A stretch of DNA of 62,021 nt from Phenylobacterium sp. (GTDB lineage Bacteria > Pseudomonadota > Alphaproteobacteria > Caulobacterales > Caulobacteraceae). The notes below the pieces were generated by a model, which searched no databases, had not been told where the DNA came from, and saw only the letters and a program-made list of their open reading frames with translations. The stretch spans positions 1 to 62,021 of the forward strand of contig NZ_PNLB01000026.1 in assembly GCF_013822795.1 (NCBI RefSeq). The letters run 5' to 3'. The position numbers and the translations under genes are program-made. Shown here piece after piece: positions 26,669 through 34,975 of the stretch; positions within the stretch are counted from its first letter, which is position 1, and the number at the start of each line of letters is the position of its first letter.

Positions 26669-29650
26669 TTGAAAATGACTACGCAACGTGGACGCCTGCT
26701 GGCGTCGTCGATGATTTGCGGAATCGTCGCTCTCGGCGCCGGCCAAGCGGTCGCCCAAGACGCGGAAGTTTCCGAAATCGTCGTCACCGGCTCGCGCATT
26801 CCGCAGCCGAACCTGAGCAGCGTGAGCCCGGTCCAGGTGGTCGGCTCGCAGGAAGTCACCCTGGGCGGCCGTCCGGTCACCGCGGACTTCCTGAACCAAC
26901 TGCCGCAAATCTCGCAGAACGCCGCGACCGGCCTGTCGTCGACCTCGAACCCGCTGTCGGGTCCGGGCGGCGTGGCCACCATCGACCTGCGCGGTCTGGG
27001 CCAAACCCGCACCCTGGTGCTGGTCGACGGCCGTCGCCTGGGCATCGGCGACCCGAACACCGGCAACCCGAACCCCTCGCCCGACATCAACCAGATCCCG
27101 AGCCAGCTGATCGACCGCGTCGACGTGCTGACCGGCGGCGCCTCGGCGACCTACGGTTCGGACGCCATCGCCGGCGTCGTGAACTTCGTGATGAAGCGCG
27201 ACTTCGAAGGCCTGCAGATCGACGGCAACTGGGGCGTCTATCAGCACAGCCAGCACAACGAGTTCGTGCAGAGCCTGCTGGGCCCGCGCCAAGTCGCCAA
27301 GCCGAAGGACGACACCTGGGACGGCGCTTCGCGTGACCTGAGCATCATCTACGGCGCCAACACCGAAGACGGTCGCGGCAACGTCACCGCCTACTTCACC
27401 TATCACGACCAAGAGCCGGTCACCCAAGGCAAGCGCGACTGGTCGGCCTGTCAGGTGGTCGCCAGCGCTTCGGGCGTCGCCAGCTGCGCCGGTTCGCCGA
27501 ACTCGAACCAGTGGTTCCGCGCTGACGGCACCGGCGGCCAGCTCGCCGTCGTCGGCAACGAGTTCCGGCCGTACAACGCGAACGCGACGACGACCCCGCC
27601 GCCGCTGTTCAACTCGAACGAGTACTCGTACCTGATGCAGCAAAGCACCCGCTACACCGCGGGCTTCTTCGCCAAGTACGACGTGAACGATAACTTCAAG
27701 CTGTACTCCGACTTCACGTTCATGAACGACCGCACGAACGTGCAGATCGCGCCGACCGGCCTGTTCCAAGGCAGCGGCCCGTCTGAGACGAGCGGCTTCC
27801 TGGTCAACTGTAACAACCCGTTCATGAGCGCCCAGCAACAAGGCGCTATCGGCTGTACCCCGGGCATGATCACCGCTGGCGACAGCGTCGACATGTACAT
27901 CGGTCGCCGGAACATCGAAGGCGGCGGCCGCGTCGGCTTCTACGAGCACCAGAACTATCGCGTCGTTCTGGGTTCGCGCGGCGAGATCGCTGGTCCCTGG
28001 ACCTACGACCTGTACGGTTCGTACTACTACACCAGCCTGTACCAAGCCTCGCAGAACTACCTCTCGATCTCGAAGATCCAGAACGCCCTTCAGGTCGTCC
28101 AAGGCCCGAACGGCCCGGTCTGTATCTCGGGCGGCGACTGCGTCCCGTACAACATCTTCCGCGACGGCGGCGTGACCAACGAGGCCCTGTCCTACCTGGC
28201 CGTCAACGGCACCTCGCGCGGTGCGGTCAGCCAACGGGTCGTTGAAGGCACCATCACTGGCGACCTGGGCGAATACGGCGTGAAGTCGCCGTGGGCCAAC
28301 GACAGCGTGGCGGTCAACTTCGGCTTCCAGAACCGTCGTGAGCACCTGGAATACGCCCCTGACGTCGCTCAGCTGAGCGGCGACCTGTCGGGCGCCGGCG
28401 GCGCTTCGGTGACCATCGACGAAAGCATCGCCGTCACCGAAGGCTTCGGCGAAGCTCGTATCCCGCTGATCCAAGACATGGCCTGGGCCAAGGACGTCGT
28501 CCTCGACGTCGGCTACCGCTACTCGGATTACTCGACCGGCATCACCGCTGACACCTACAAGGTGGCTCTGCAGTGGGCGCCGACCGACGACATCCGGTTC
28601 CGCACCTCGTACAACCAAGCGATCCGCGCGCCGAACCTGCTTGAGCTGTACACCCCGCAGTCGGTGACCAACACCAGCCAGGTGTCGTCCGACCCCTGCG
28701 CCCAAGCGGCCCCGTCTCCGGCGAGCCTCGCGGCCTGCCTGAACACCGGCATCACCGCGGCGCAGTACGGCAACATCCCGCAGTGCCCCTCGGGTCAGTG
28801 CTCGGTGCTGACCGGCGGTAACCCGGAGCTGAAGTCGGAAGAAGCCAAGACCTTCTCGATCGGCTTCACCCTGACCCCGACGTTCCTGACCGGCCTGACC
28901 GCCAGCCTGGATTACTTCACGATCGACCTGGAAGGCACGATCGGGAACATCCCGCTGGGCGTGATCATGCAGCGCTGCCTTGAGACCGGCGACGACGCGT
29001 TCTGCTCGCAGATCGTTCGTAACCCGGTCAACGGCGCTCTGTTCGGTGACGACGTGGCCGCCGGCGGCTACATCAACGGCGCCAACGTCAACATCGGTTC
29101 GGGCACCACCTCGGGCGTCGACGTTCAGGTCAACTACAACCTGCCGATGGAGATGGTCGGTCTGGAAGAGTACGGCCGCGTGTCGGTCGCTCTGAACGGC
29201 GCCTACCTGATCGAGACCACCACGATCCCGCTGCCGGGTGAGAAGGAATACGACTGCGCCGGCCTGTTCGGTCCGCAGTGCCAGACCGTGTACCCGAAGT
29301 GGCGTCACCAGCTGCGGATGAACTGGACCACTCCGTGGGACATGACGTTCTCGGCCGCTTGGCGCTACATCGGCGAAGTGAAGCTGGAAACCGACACCCA
29401 AGAGCCGACCATCGGCACGGGTTCGCAGAACGCGTTCAACCACACCCTGCCGGCTCGCAGCTACCTCGACCTGTCGGGCGTGTGGAACGTCAACGACACC
29501 TTCACGGTGCGCGCTGGTGTGAACAACATCCTCGACCAAGACCCGCCGCTGGTGAACTCGCGTATCGCCGGCACCGGTCTGCCGAACACCTACCCGACCT
29601 ACGATCTGCTGGGTCGCAAGCTGTTCATCGGCTTCACGGCCAACTTCTAA
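26669..29650 (+). CDS. TonB-dependent receptor (993 aa)
   Basis: TonB-dependent outer-membrane receptor. TTG 26669 lies 8 bases after GGAGGA (26655-26660), better spaced than ATG 26675 two codons later; both give essentially the same protein. Signal peptide ending QAVAQ, then VSEIVVTGSRIPQPN, plug with TRTLVLVDGRRL and RVDVLTGGASATYGSDAIAGVVNF, and a C-terminal KLFIGFTANF ending in aromatic Phe. This plug subgroup is often linked to carbohydrate, peptide or other complex substrates rather than iron alone, but the ligand is unknown. A strong terminator follows. The upstream Opp genes suggest peptide supply. Confidence 0.94.
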   Translation: MKMTTQRGRLLASSMICGIVALGAGQAVAQDAEVSEIVVTGSRIPQPNLSSVSPVQVVGSQEVTLGGRPVTADFLNQLPQISQNAATGLSSTSNPLSGPGGVATIDLRGLGQTRTLVLVDGRRLGIGDPNTGNPNPSPDINQIPSQLIDRVDVLTGGASATYGSDAIAGVVNFVMKRDFEGLQIDGNWGVYQHSQHNEFVQSLLGPRQVAKPKDDTWDGASRDLSIIYGANTEDGRGNVTAYFTYHDQEPVTQGKRDWSACQVVASASGVASCAGSPNSNQWFRADGTGGQLAVVGNEFRPYNANATTTPPPLFNSNEYSYLMQQSTRYTAGFFAKYDVNDNFKLYSDFTFMNDRTNVQIAPTGLFQGSGPSETSGFLVNCNNPFMSAQQQGAIGCTPGMITAGDSVDMYIGRRNIEGGGRVGFYEHQNYRVVLGSRGEIAGPWTYDLYGSYYYTSLYQASQNYLSISKIQNALQVVQGPNGPVCISGGDCVPYNIFRDGGVTNEALSYLAVNGTSRGAVSQRVVEGTITGDLGEYGVKSPWANDSVAVNFGFQNRREHLEYAPDVAQLSGDLSGAGGASVTIDESIAVTEGFGEARIPLIQDMAWAKDVVLDVGYRYSDYSTGITADTYKVALQWAPTDDIRFRTSYNQAIRAPNLLELYTPQSVTNTSQVSSDPCAQAAPSPASLAACLNTGITAAQYGNIPQCPSGQCSVLTGGNPELKSEEAKTFSIGFTLTPTFLTGLTASLDYFTIDLEGTIGNIPLGVIMQRCLETGDDAFCSQIVRNPVNGALFGDDVAAGGYINGANVNIGSGTTSGVDVQVNYNLPMEMVGLEEYGRVSVALNGAYLIETTTIPLPGEKEYDCAGLFGPQCQTVYPKWRHQLRMNWTTPWDMTFSAAWRYIGEVKLETDTQEPTIGTGSQNAFNHTLPARSYLDLSGVWNVNDTFTVRAGVNNILDQDPPLVNSRIAGTGLPNTYPTYDLLGRKLFIGFTANF

Positions 29651-29676
29651 GACGCATTCCCGCAAGGGGAGGCGAA

Positions 29677-29708
29677 GGGCGGCGGAGAAATCCGCCGCCC
29701 TTTTTCTT
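29677..29708 (+). terminator. Rho-independent terminator of the TonB receptor
   Basis: GGGCGGCGGA (29677-29686), a four-base loop, TCCGCCGCCC (29691-29700), then TTTTTCTT. It lies 27 bases past the stop. Confidence 0.95.
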
Positions 29709-29839
29709 TGCCCGCGCGTCGGTCGCTGCGGCGGCGCGGTTGAGCGCGACGGCCCTGGACAGGGGCGCTGCCCTGCCCACACCCTCCAAGCAGAGATCGA
29801 TGTCCGAGCAGGGCAGCGGATACGTGCGGGAGGATAGCG

Positions 29840-30877
29840 GTGCAGTCTTTCGACAGGCGGACGGTCGGGCTGGGCCTGTTGGCGCTTTCCGGCTGCGCGA
29901 CGCCGTTGCAGTCGCCGCCGGTCATGATCAACATGGCCGGCGCCGCGCCGCCGCCCGGAGCAGGGGGCGACGATGGCGCGGCCCTGACGACGGACGCCGA
30001 CATGGCTGGGCGAGTGACCGCTCCGGTGCGGATCAACGGGCAGGGGCCATTCGACTTCGTCGTCGACACCGGCGCCAACCGCACCGTCATCACCCGGGAA
30101 TTGGCCGCCAAGCTGGGCCTGCCTGACGCCGGGCCGGCCGACGTGCACGGCGTCGCCGGAGTCGAGCCGTCCAACACCGTCACTATCGACTTGCTGGAGG
30201 TCGACGCTGTCGCCACCCGTGCGATCCGTGCGCCTACGCTCGGCCGCGAACGCCTCGGCGCCGACGGCCTGCTGGGCGTCGATGTGTTGCGCGGCCGGCG
30301 CGTGACCATCGATTTCCTGAATAACGAGTTCCGGATCACCCCGTCGCGCGGGCCGGGATCGCAGCCCACCCGCGTCGGGCTGAGCGCTGCGGCGGCCAGT
30401 CGCCTGCCGAGCCAGGACGCGGTGTCGTCACGTCAGGTGGTCGTGCCTGCACGCTACCGGTTCGGACAACTGATCATCGTCGGCGCGGATGTGGCGGGGC
30501 GGCCTGTGACCGCGTTTTTGGATTCCGGCTCGCAGAGCACGGTGGGTAACGAAGCCCTGCACAAGCTGGTCATCGGGACGGCGGAGTTACGGGCGCCGCG
30601 CTATGTGGTGCCGGTGCTGAGCGCCACCGGGCAGACCGCCCAGGGCGAACTGGCGGTGCTGCCGCTGCTGCGGATCGGCGGGCTGGACATCACACGGCTG
30701 ACCACGGTGTTCGCCGACCTGCACGTCTTCGACATCTGGGACCTGAAGGCCAAGCCCAGCCTGCTGATCGGCGCGGACGCCATGCGCCAGTTCGACGCCA
30801 TCACCCTAGATTACGGGCGCCGGCAGGTGATCTTCACCCTGCCGGCGAGCAACATGCGGCGGCGGCCGACGACCTGA
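29840..30877 (+). CDS. Exported double aspartyl-protease-like (retropepsin-fold) protein
   Basis: 345-residue protein. A lipoprotein-like N-terminus (LGLLALSGC) is followed by two retropepsin-like modules, each with one catalytic Asp: FVVDTGANRTV near residue 75 and AFLDSGSQSTV near residue 225. A flap-like ADGLLGVDVL and SLLIGADAM follow each. Two single-lobe modules in one chain could make a pepsin-like pair without dimerisation. GTG 29840 has GGGAGGA upstream. It may process peptides for the neighbouring receptor or Opp system; that link is inference. No pro-region is seen. Confidence 0.87.
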   Translation: MQSFDRRTVGLGLLALSGCATPLQSPPVMINMAGAAPPPGAGGDDGAALTTDADMAGRVTAPVRINGQGPFDFVVDTGANRTVITRELAAKLGLPDAGPADVHGVAGVEPSNTVTIDLLEVDAVATRAIRAPTLGRERLGADGLLGVDVLRGRRVTIDFLNNEFRITPSRGPGSQPTRVGLSAAAASRLPSQDAVSSRQVVVPARYRFGQLIIVGADVAGRPVTAFLDSGSQSTVGNEALHKLVIGTAELRAPRYVVPVLSATGQTAQGELAVLPLLRIGGLDITRLTTVFADLHVFDIWDLKAKPSLLIGADAMRQFDAITLDYGRRQVIFTLPASNMRRRPTT

Positions 30878-30881
30878 CCGC

Positions 30882-32657
30882 TTACTTCACCGGCGTCGGA
30901 GACAGGACCATCGCGCCCGAGCTGCGCATCCGTTCCTGGGCCATCTCGTCAAGCAGCCCCTGGGCGCGCGGATCGCCGAAGATCCAGGCGGCCGCCGCCA
31001 GGGTGCGAGCCGAATTCGCCGAGACGCCGAGGGCGCCTTCAAGGGCCTCGAACGGCGAGACCTGGGTGGTCATGCGCTTCAGGCGCACGTCGCCCTGCAG
31101 GCCCGCCAGGGCCTTGGCCTTGTCCACCGCCTGGTAGAAGCCGCCGACCTCGTCGACGAGGCCGATCTCCCGGGCTTGGGCGCCCGTCCAGACGCGGCCC
31201 TTGGCGATCTCGCGCACTCGCTCGGGCGGCAGCTTGCGGCCTTCGGCCACGCGGTCGACGAAGTTGGCGTAGATGCGGTCCATCCAGCCGGAGAAGGCTG
31301 CGCGCTGGGCCTGGTTCATCTCGCCGCCGACCCCAAAGGCGCCAGCGTACTCGCCGCCAACCCCGACCTGGCGAACGTCGATCCCATAGCGTTCCAGAGC
31401 CGGGCCGAGGGCGAACTTGCCGCCGAACACCCCGATCGAGCCGGTCAGGGTCGAGGGGTGCGCGACGATCGCCGAGGCCTCGCTGGACACCCAGTAGCCT
31501 CCCGAGGCCGCGTAGGTCCCCATCGACACCACGACCGGCTTCTTTGCAGCCTTGGCCGCCCGAACGGCGGCGAGGATCTGCTCGGATGCGGTGTCGGAGC
31601 CGCCGGGCGAGGAGACGCGGAAGACGATGGCCTTCACGTCCTTGTCCTCAATGGCGTCGTAGAGCGCCTCGGCGATGTCGTCCGAATGCATGGCGGAGGA
31701 CGAGGAGAACGGATTGGCCGAACCATCGTGGCCGGTGACGATCGCGCCTTCGCCCTCGACGATGGCGATGGCCGGACCCGGGCGCGGCACGCGTTCACGG
31801 GTGGAGCGCATGTACTTCTCGAACTCGACCAGCTCGGCGCCCTTGCCGGCCTTGGCCAGAACGGCGGTCTCGGCGTCCTTCACCTGGCCGACCTTGTCGA
31901 TCAACTTCAGCTTCAGTGCGTCCTCGGCGATGTAGGGGCCAGCCTCAAGGTTCGTGCGCAGGACCTGCGGCGTCTGCTTGCGGTCGGTGGCGGCGTTGAC
32001 CAGGGTCGAGCCGTAGACTGAGCCCATCCAGGAGAGTTGAGCCTCGCGGTGCGGCGCCGTGTAGTCGCTGTAGAGGTACGGGTTGACCGCGTTCTTGAAC
32101 TCGTAGCGCTGCTCGTAGTCGGCCTTGACGCCGTACTTGTCGAAGAAGCGCTTGAAGAAGACGTCCTCGGTGGCCAGGCCGGTCGCCTGCAGCGAGGCGC
32201 CGGGCTGCATCCAGAACTCGTCAGCAGCCGCGCCCAGCATGTAGGTCGAGGTGATCACGCCCGAGGGATAGAGCCCCTGGCTGTGGGCGATCACCGGCTT
32301 GCCGGAGGCGCGGAACTTCTTCAGCGCCAGGCGGATCTCGTCGGCGGCGGCGGGGGGCATGCCGCCTTCCGGCAGGCGCACCAGCACCGCCTTGACCTTG
32401 CCGTCCTTGCCGGCCCGATCGAGCGTCTCGATCACCGACATGACTGACATCGAGCGACGCCCGATCGAAGCGAAGGGGTTGACCGGGTCCTGGTCCGTCA
32501 GCGGGTCGCGCAGGTCGAGGGCGAGCACGGTGTGGGCCGGCGTCGGCGCCGGCTTGGCGGCCCCGGCGGCCATGACGATAAGCAGGAACGGAACGCCGAT
32601 CAGGAACAGCACCAAGCCCGCGAAGACGCCGGCCATGGTGAGAAGGAATTGCTTCAT
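30882..32657 (-). CDS. sppA: Signal peptide peptidase SppA, 67K type
   Basis: 591-residue inner-membrane serine protease degrading cleaved signal peptides. One N-terminal anchor helix (FAGLVLFLIGVPFLLIVMAAG), then two tandem ClpP-like domains. The catalytic dyad residues look intact: Lys in YEFKNAVNPY (domain 1) and Ser in LTGSIGVFGG (domain 2). ATG 32657 is chosen over 32720, where the extra residues have no signal-like character. No good ribosome binding site precedes it, and a fairly long leader is possible. Convergent with the aspartyl-protease gene, 4 bases between stops. Confidence 0.94.
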   Translation of the reverse strand: MKQFLLTMAGVFAGLVLFLIGVPFLLIVMAAGAAKPAPTPAHTVLALDLRDPLTDQDPVNPFASIGRRSMSVMSVIETLDRAGKDGKVKAVLVRLPEGGMPPAAADEIRLALKKFRASGKPVIAHSQGLYPSGVITSTYMLGAAADEFWMQPGASLQATGLATEDVFFKRFFDKYGVKADYEQRYEFKNAVNPYLYSDYTAPHREAQLSWMGSVYGSTLVNAATDRKQTPQVLRTNLEAGPYIAEDALKLKLIDKVGQVKDAETAVLAKAGKGAELVEFEKYMRSTRERVPRPGPAIAIVEGEGAIVTGHDGSANPFSSSSAMHSDDIAEALYDAIEDKDVKAIVFRVSSPGGSDTASEQILAAVRAAKAAKKPVVVSMGTYAASGGYWVSSEASAIVAHPSTLTGSIGVFGGKFALGPALERYGIDVRQVGVGGEYAGAFGVGGEMNQAQRAAFSGWMDRIYANFVDRVAEGRKLPPERVREIAKGRVWTGAQAREIGLVDEVGGFYQAVDKAKALAGLQGDVRLKRMTTQVSPFEALEGALGVSANSARTLAAAAWIFGDPRAQGLLDEMAQERMRSSGAMVLSPTPVK

Positions 32658-32886
32658 TGGGAGGTCGCCAAGGAGGGAGGTGTTCGCCGCCCAGGCTACA
32701 TGCGCACGCGTTGCGTTCAAATGAAGACGTTGTCAGGACTTGGTACACCTGCTCTGCCGCGAGGTAACGGGCAAATTCATCCCTCGGAACGGCGATATGA
32801 ATCGCTTTCTTGCCGACCCAAGCCTAACTGGACGCATTCGGGGAACGGGCAAGCTCGCTCCGTCAGTTCAGTAACGAGTACCGGGG

Positions 32887-34677
32887 GTGCAGGTGAGCGT
32901 GGTTCGGAACGGTTGGCGTTCGGTCGGTCTGGCGACCGTCGGCGGGATCTTGGCGTTCGCTGGCGCGGCTCAGGCGCAGGGCCGCCCGGTGGCGATCATC
33001 GGCGCGACGGTGTTTGACGCGACGGGCGCGGCCCCGCACCTGGCCAATGTCGTGATCAAGGACGGCCGTATCGCCGAGGTCGGGCCAGGCGTGAAGGCGC
33101 CGCGCGGCGCTGTGGTGATCGACGCCAAGGGCAAGGCGCTGCTGCCGGGCTTCTTCGACGTTCATACCCATTGGACGCCGGCCGGTGATCCGCGGATCTC
33201 GCCGCAGATCGCCAACGCCTACATCGCCGCCGGCGTGACGACGGTGAACGACTTCCATCAGCAGCCGGAGTCGTTCGAGCCGCGCCGCCGCTGGATCGCG
33301 TCGATGGCCTCGCCGCACGTGAACTTCGTCGCGCGCATGAGCACGCCGGGCGGCCACGGCGCCGACTGGGCCGACCGCGCGACCACCAAGTGGGTGAACT
33401 CGCCCCAGGGCGCGCGCATGGAAGTGAAAGCGCTGGTTCCCTACAAGCCCGACTTCATCAAGGCCTTCGCCGACGGCTGGCGCTATGGCGCGTCGGCCGA
33501 CAACACCAGCATGGACGAGGGCACGCTGAGCGCCCTGGTCGACGAGGCCCACCGCAACAACCTCAAGGTCCTGACGCATACGGTCACCGTCGACCGTGGG
33601 GCGATCGCCGGCCGCGCCAAGGTCGACGTCATCGCCCACAGCCTGCAGGACCGTGAGGTCGACCAGGCCACAATCGACGCGATCAAGGCAGGAGGCACTG
33701 CCTATGCGCCGACGCTCGCCGTCTATGACCCGGCCAAGGCCGGCCCCTCGCAGAGCCCCGAGGCCCGCAGCCGCAGCGAGCAGAAGTTCGGCTATGCGCT
33801 GCATAACGTGAAGGCGCTGCACGACGCCGGGGTGACCATCGCCCTTGGCACCGACGCGGGCATGACCGGCACGCCGCATGGCGCCTCGACGCTCAAGGAG
33901 CTGGAACTGCTGGTCCGCGCGGGGCTGACACCCTCGCAGGCGCTGATCGCCGGCACCGCCAACAGCGCCAAGGTGCTGGGCGAGCTGGACGACCGCGGCA
34001 CCATCGAGAAGGGCAAGCGCGCCGACATCGTGCTGATCGCCGGCCAGCCCTGGACCAACATCGCCGACGTCTACAAGACCGACCGCGTCTTCGTGGACGG
34101 CGTGCAGGTGCACGGCCCGGGAACCAAGCTGCCTGCCGCCAACAGCCTGAAGTCGATGCCGGTGATCAAGGCTAAAGGTCCCTTGATCGACGACTTCGAG
34201 AGCGCGCGCTCCAACTACGACACCCTGCGGATGGACGATATGGACGGCGGCATCGACCGCACCATTCAGGTGGCGCAGGTGATCAACCGCACCGCCACCG
34301 ACCATGCGCTGAGTATCGCTGCGCGGATGTCGGCCAAGGACGACGCCAATGCTGGCGTGATCATCCCGCTCAGCCGCGGCTCGGTCGAACCGGTTGACGT
34401 GCGCGCCTACAAGGGCGTGCGCTTTGAACTGCGCGGCGACGGCAAGGCCTATGATCTCGGCGTCAATACGCAGAACGGCCGCTGGATCGCCGAAGTCGCC
34501 TCCGGCTCGGAGTGGCGGACGGTTGATGTGCCGTTCAGCGCCCTGAAGCGGACGAGCGGCCGCGGCGCGGGGACTGGCCCCTGGACCGGCGACGACGTTC
34601 TGGAGATCACCATCGACGGCGGCCGGCCGGGTGGCGAGAAGATGTGGCTCGAGATCGACAACGTCAGTTTCTACTGA
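32887..34677 (+). CDS. Exported amidohydrolase with C-terminal CIA30/galactose-binding-like domain
   Basis: 596 residues. Signal peptide (GLATVGGILAFAGAAQAQ), then an amidohydrolase barrel with metal motifs DVHTHW near residue 95, LTHTVTVD, VIAHSLQD and LGTDAGMTGTPHG, and the closing KGKRADIVLIAGQPW at about 385. Residues 430-596 (LIDDFESARSNYDTLRMDDMDGGI...KMWLEIDNVSFY) resemble the CIA30/carbohydrate-binding beta-sandwich. Start GTG 32887; the frame starts after a poor ribosome binding site. Likely a periplasmic hydrolase of cyclic amides or dipeptide-like compounds. The gene lies between two TonB receptors, suggesting a joint uptake and hydrolysis role. Confidence 0.9.
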   Translation: MQVSVVRNGWRSVGLATVGGILAFAGAAQAQGRPVAIIGATVFDATGAAPHLANVVIKDGRIAEVGPGVKAPRGAVVIDAKGKALLPGFFDVHTHWTPAGDPRISPQIANAYIAAGVTTVNDFHQQPESFEPRRRWIASMASPHVNFVARMSTPGGHGADWADRATTKWVNSPQGARMEVKALVPYKPDFIKAFADGWRYGASADNTSMDEGTLSALVDEAHRNNLKVLTHTVTVDRGAIAGRAKVDVIAHSLQDREVDQATIDAIKAGGTAYAPTLAVYDPAKAGPSQSPEARSRSEQKFGYALHNVKALHDAGVTIALGTDAGMTGTPHGASTLKELELLVRAGLTPSQALIAGTANSAKVLGELDDRGTIEKGKRADIVLIAGQPWTNIADVYKTDRVFVDGVQVHGPGTKLPAANSLKSMPVIKAKGPLIDDFESARSNYDTLRMDDMDGGIDRTIQVAQVINRTATDHALSIAARMSAKDDANAGVIIPLSRGSVEPVDVRAYKGVRFELRGDGKAYDLGVNTQNGRWIAEVASGSEWRTVDVPFSALKRTSGRGAGTGPWTGDDVLEITIDGGRPGGEKMWLEIDNVSFY

Positions 34678-34917
34678 GGATCTGAGTCTCCACTGCGTCT
34701 TGGCATCGAGCGCGCGCGTCGGTCTTGCCGTCGCGCGGGTTCTGCTGCGCGTCGCGCCGCCACTTCCTTAAGTCTCCATTCAGTTGAGGTGAGCAGTCGG
34801 GCGTCTCGCCTTGGGTCGGTGGCTGCAATGCCACAGACACCGTTATTTCTCGTCGGGTCAAAACGAGAAGGGTGACGTAGCGGCAGCGATCATGTGTTTG
34901 TCACGCCGACGTCGTCT

Positions 34918-34937
34918 TTTGCAGTTTTAGCTGCAAA
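34918..34937. promoter_or_regulatory. Inverted repeat next to receptor promoter
   Basis: TTTGCAG (34918-34924), six bases, CTGCAAA (34931-34937), perfectly symmetric, immediately upstream of TTGACA (34938-34943) in the 298-base gap 34678-34975. It is a likely operator for a dimeric regulator of the receptor at 34976. The rest of the gap holds no gene I can support. Confidence 0.5.
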
Positions 34938-34975
34938 TTGACATAGTACACTTATGGGTTGAGGGGATAATCTCA

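Noticed and set aside
26435..30148. Very long antisense open frame (over 1,200 codons) across the receptor at 26669-29650
   Set aside because: Mirror-frame artefact of high-GC coding DNA; its translation is Arg/Val/Asp-rich with no domain, and the sense strand has a clear TonB receptor.
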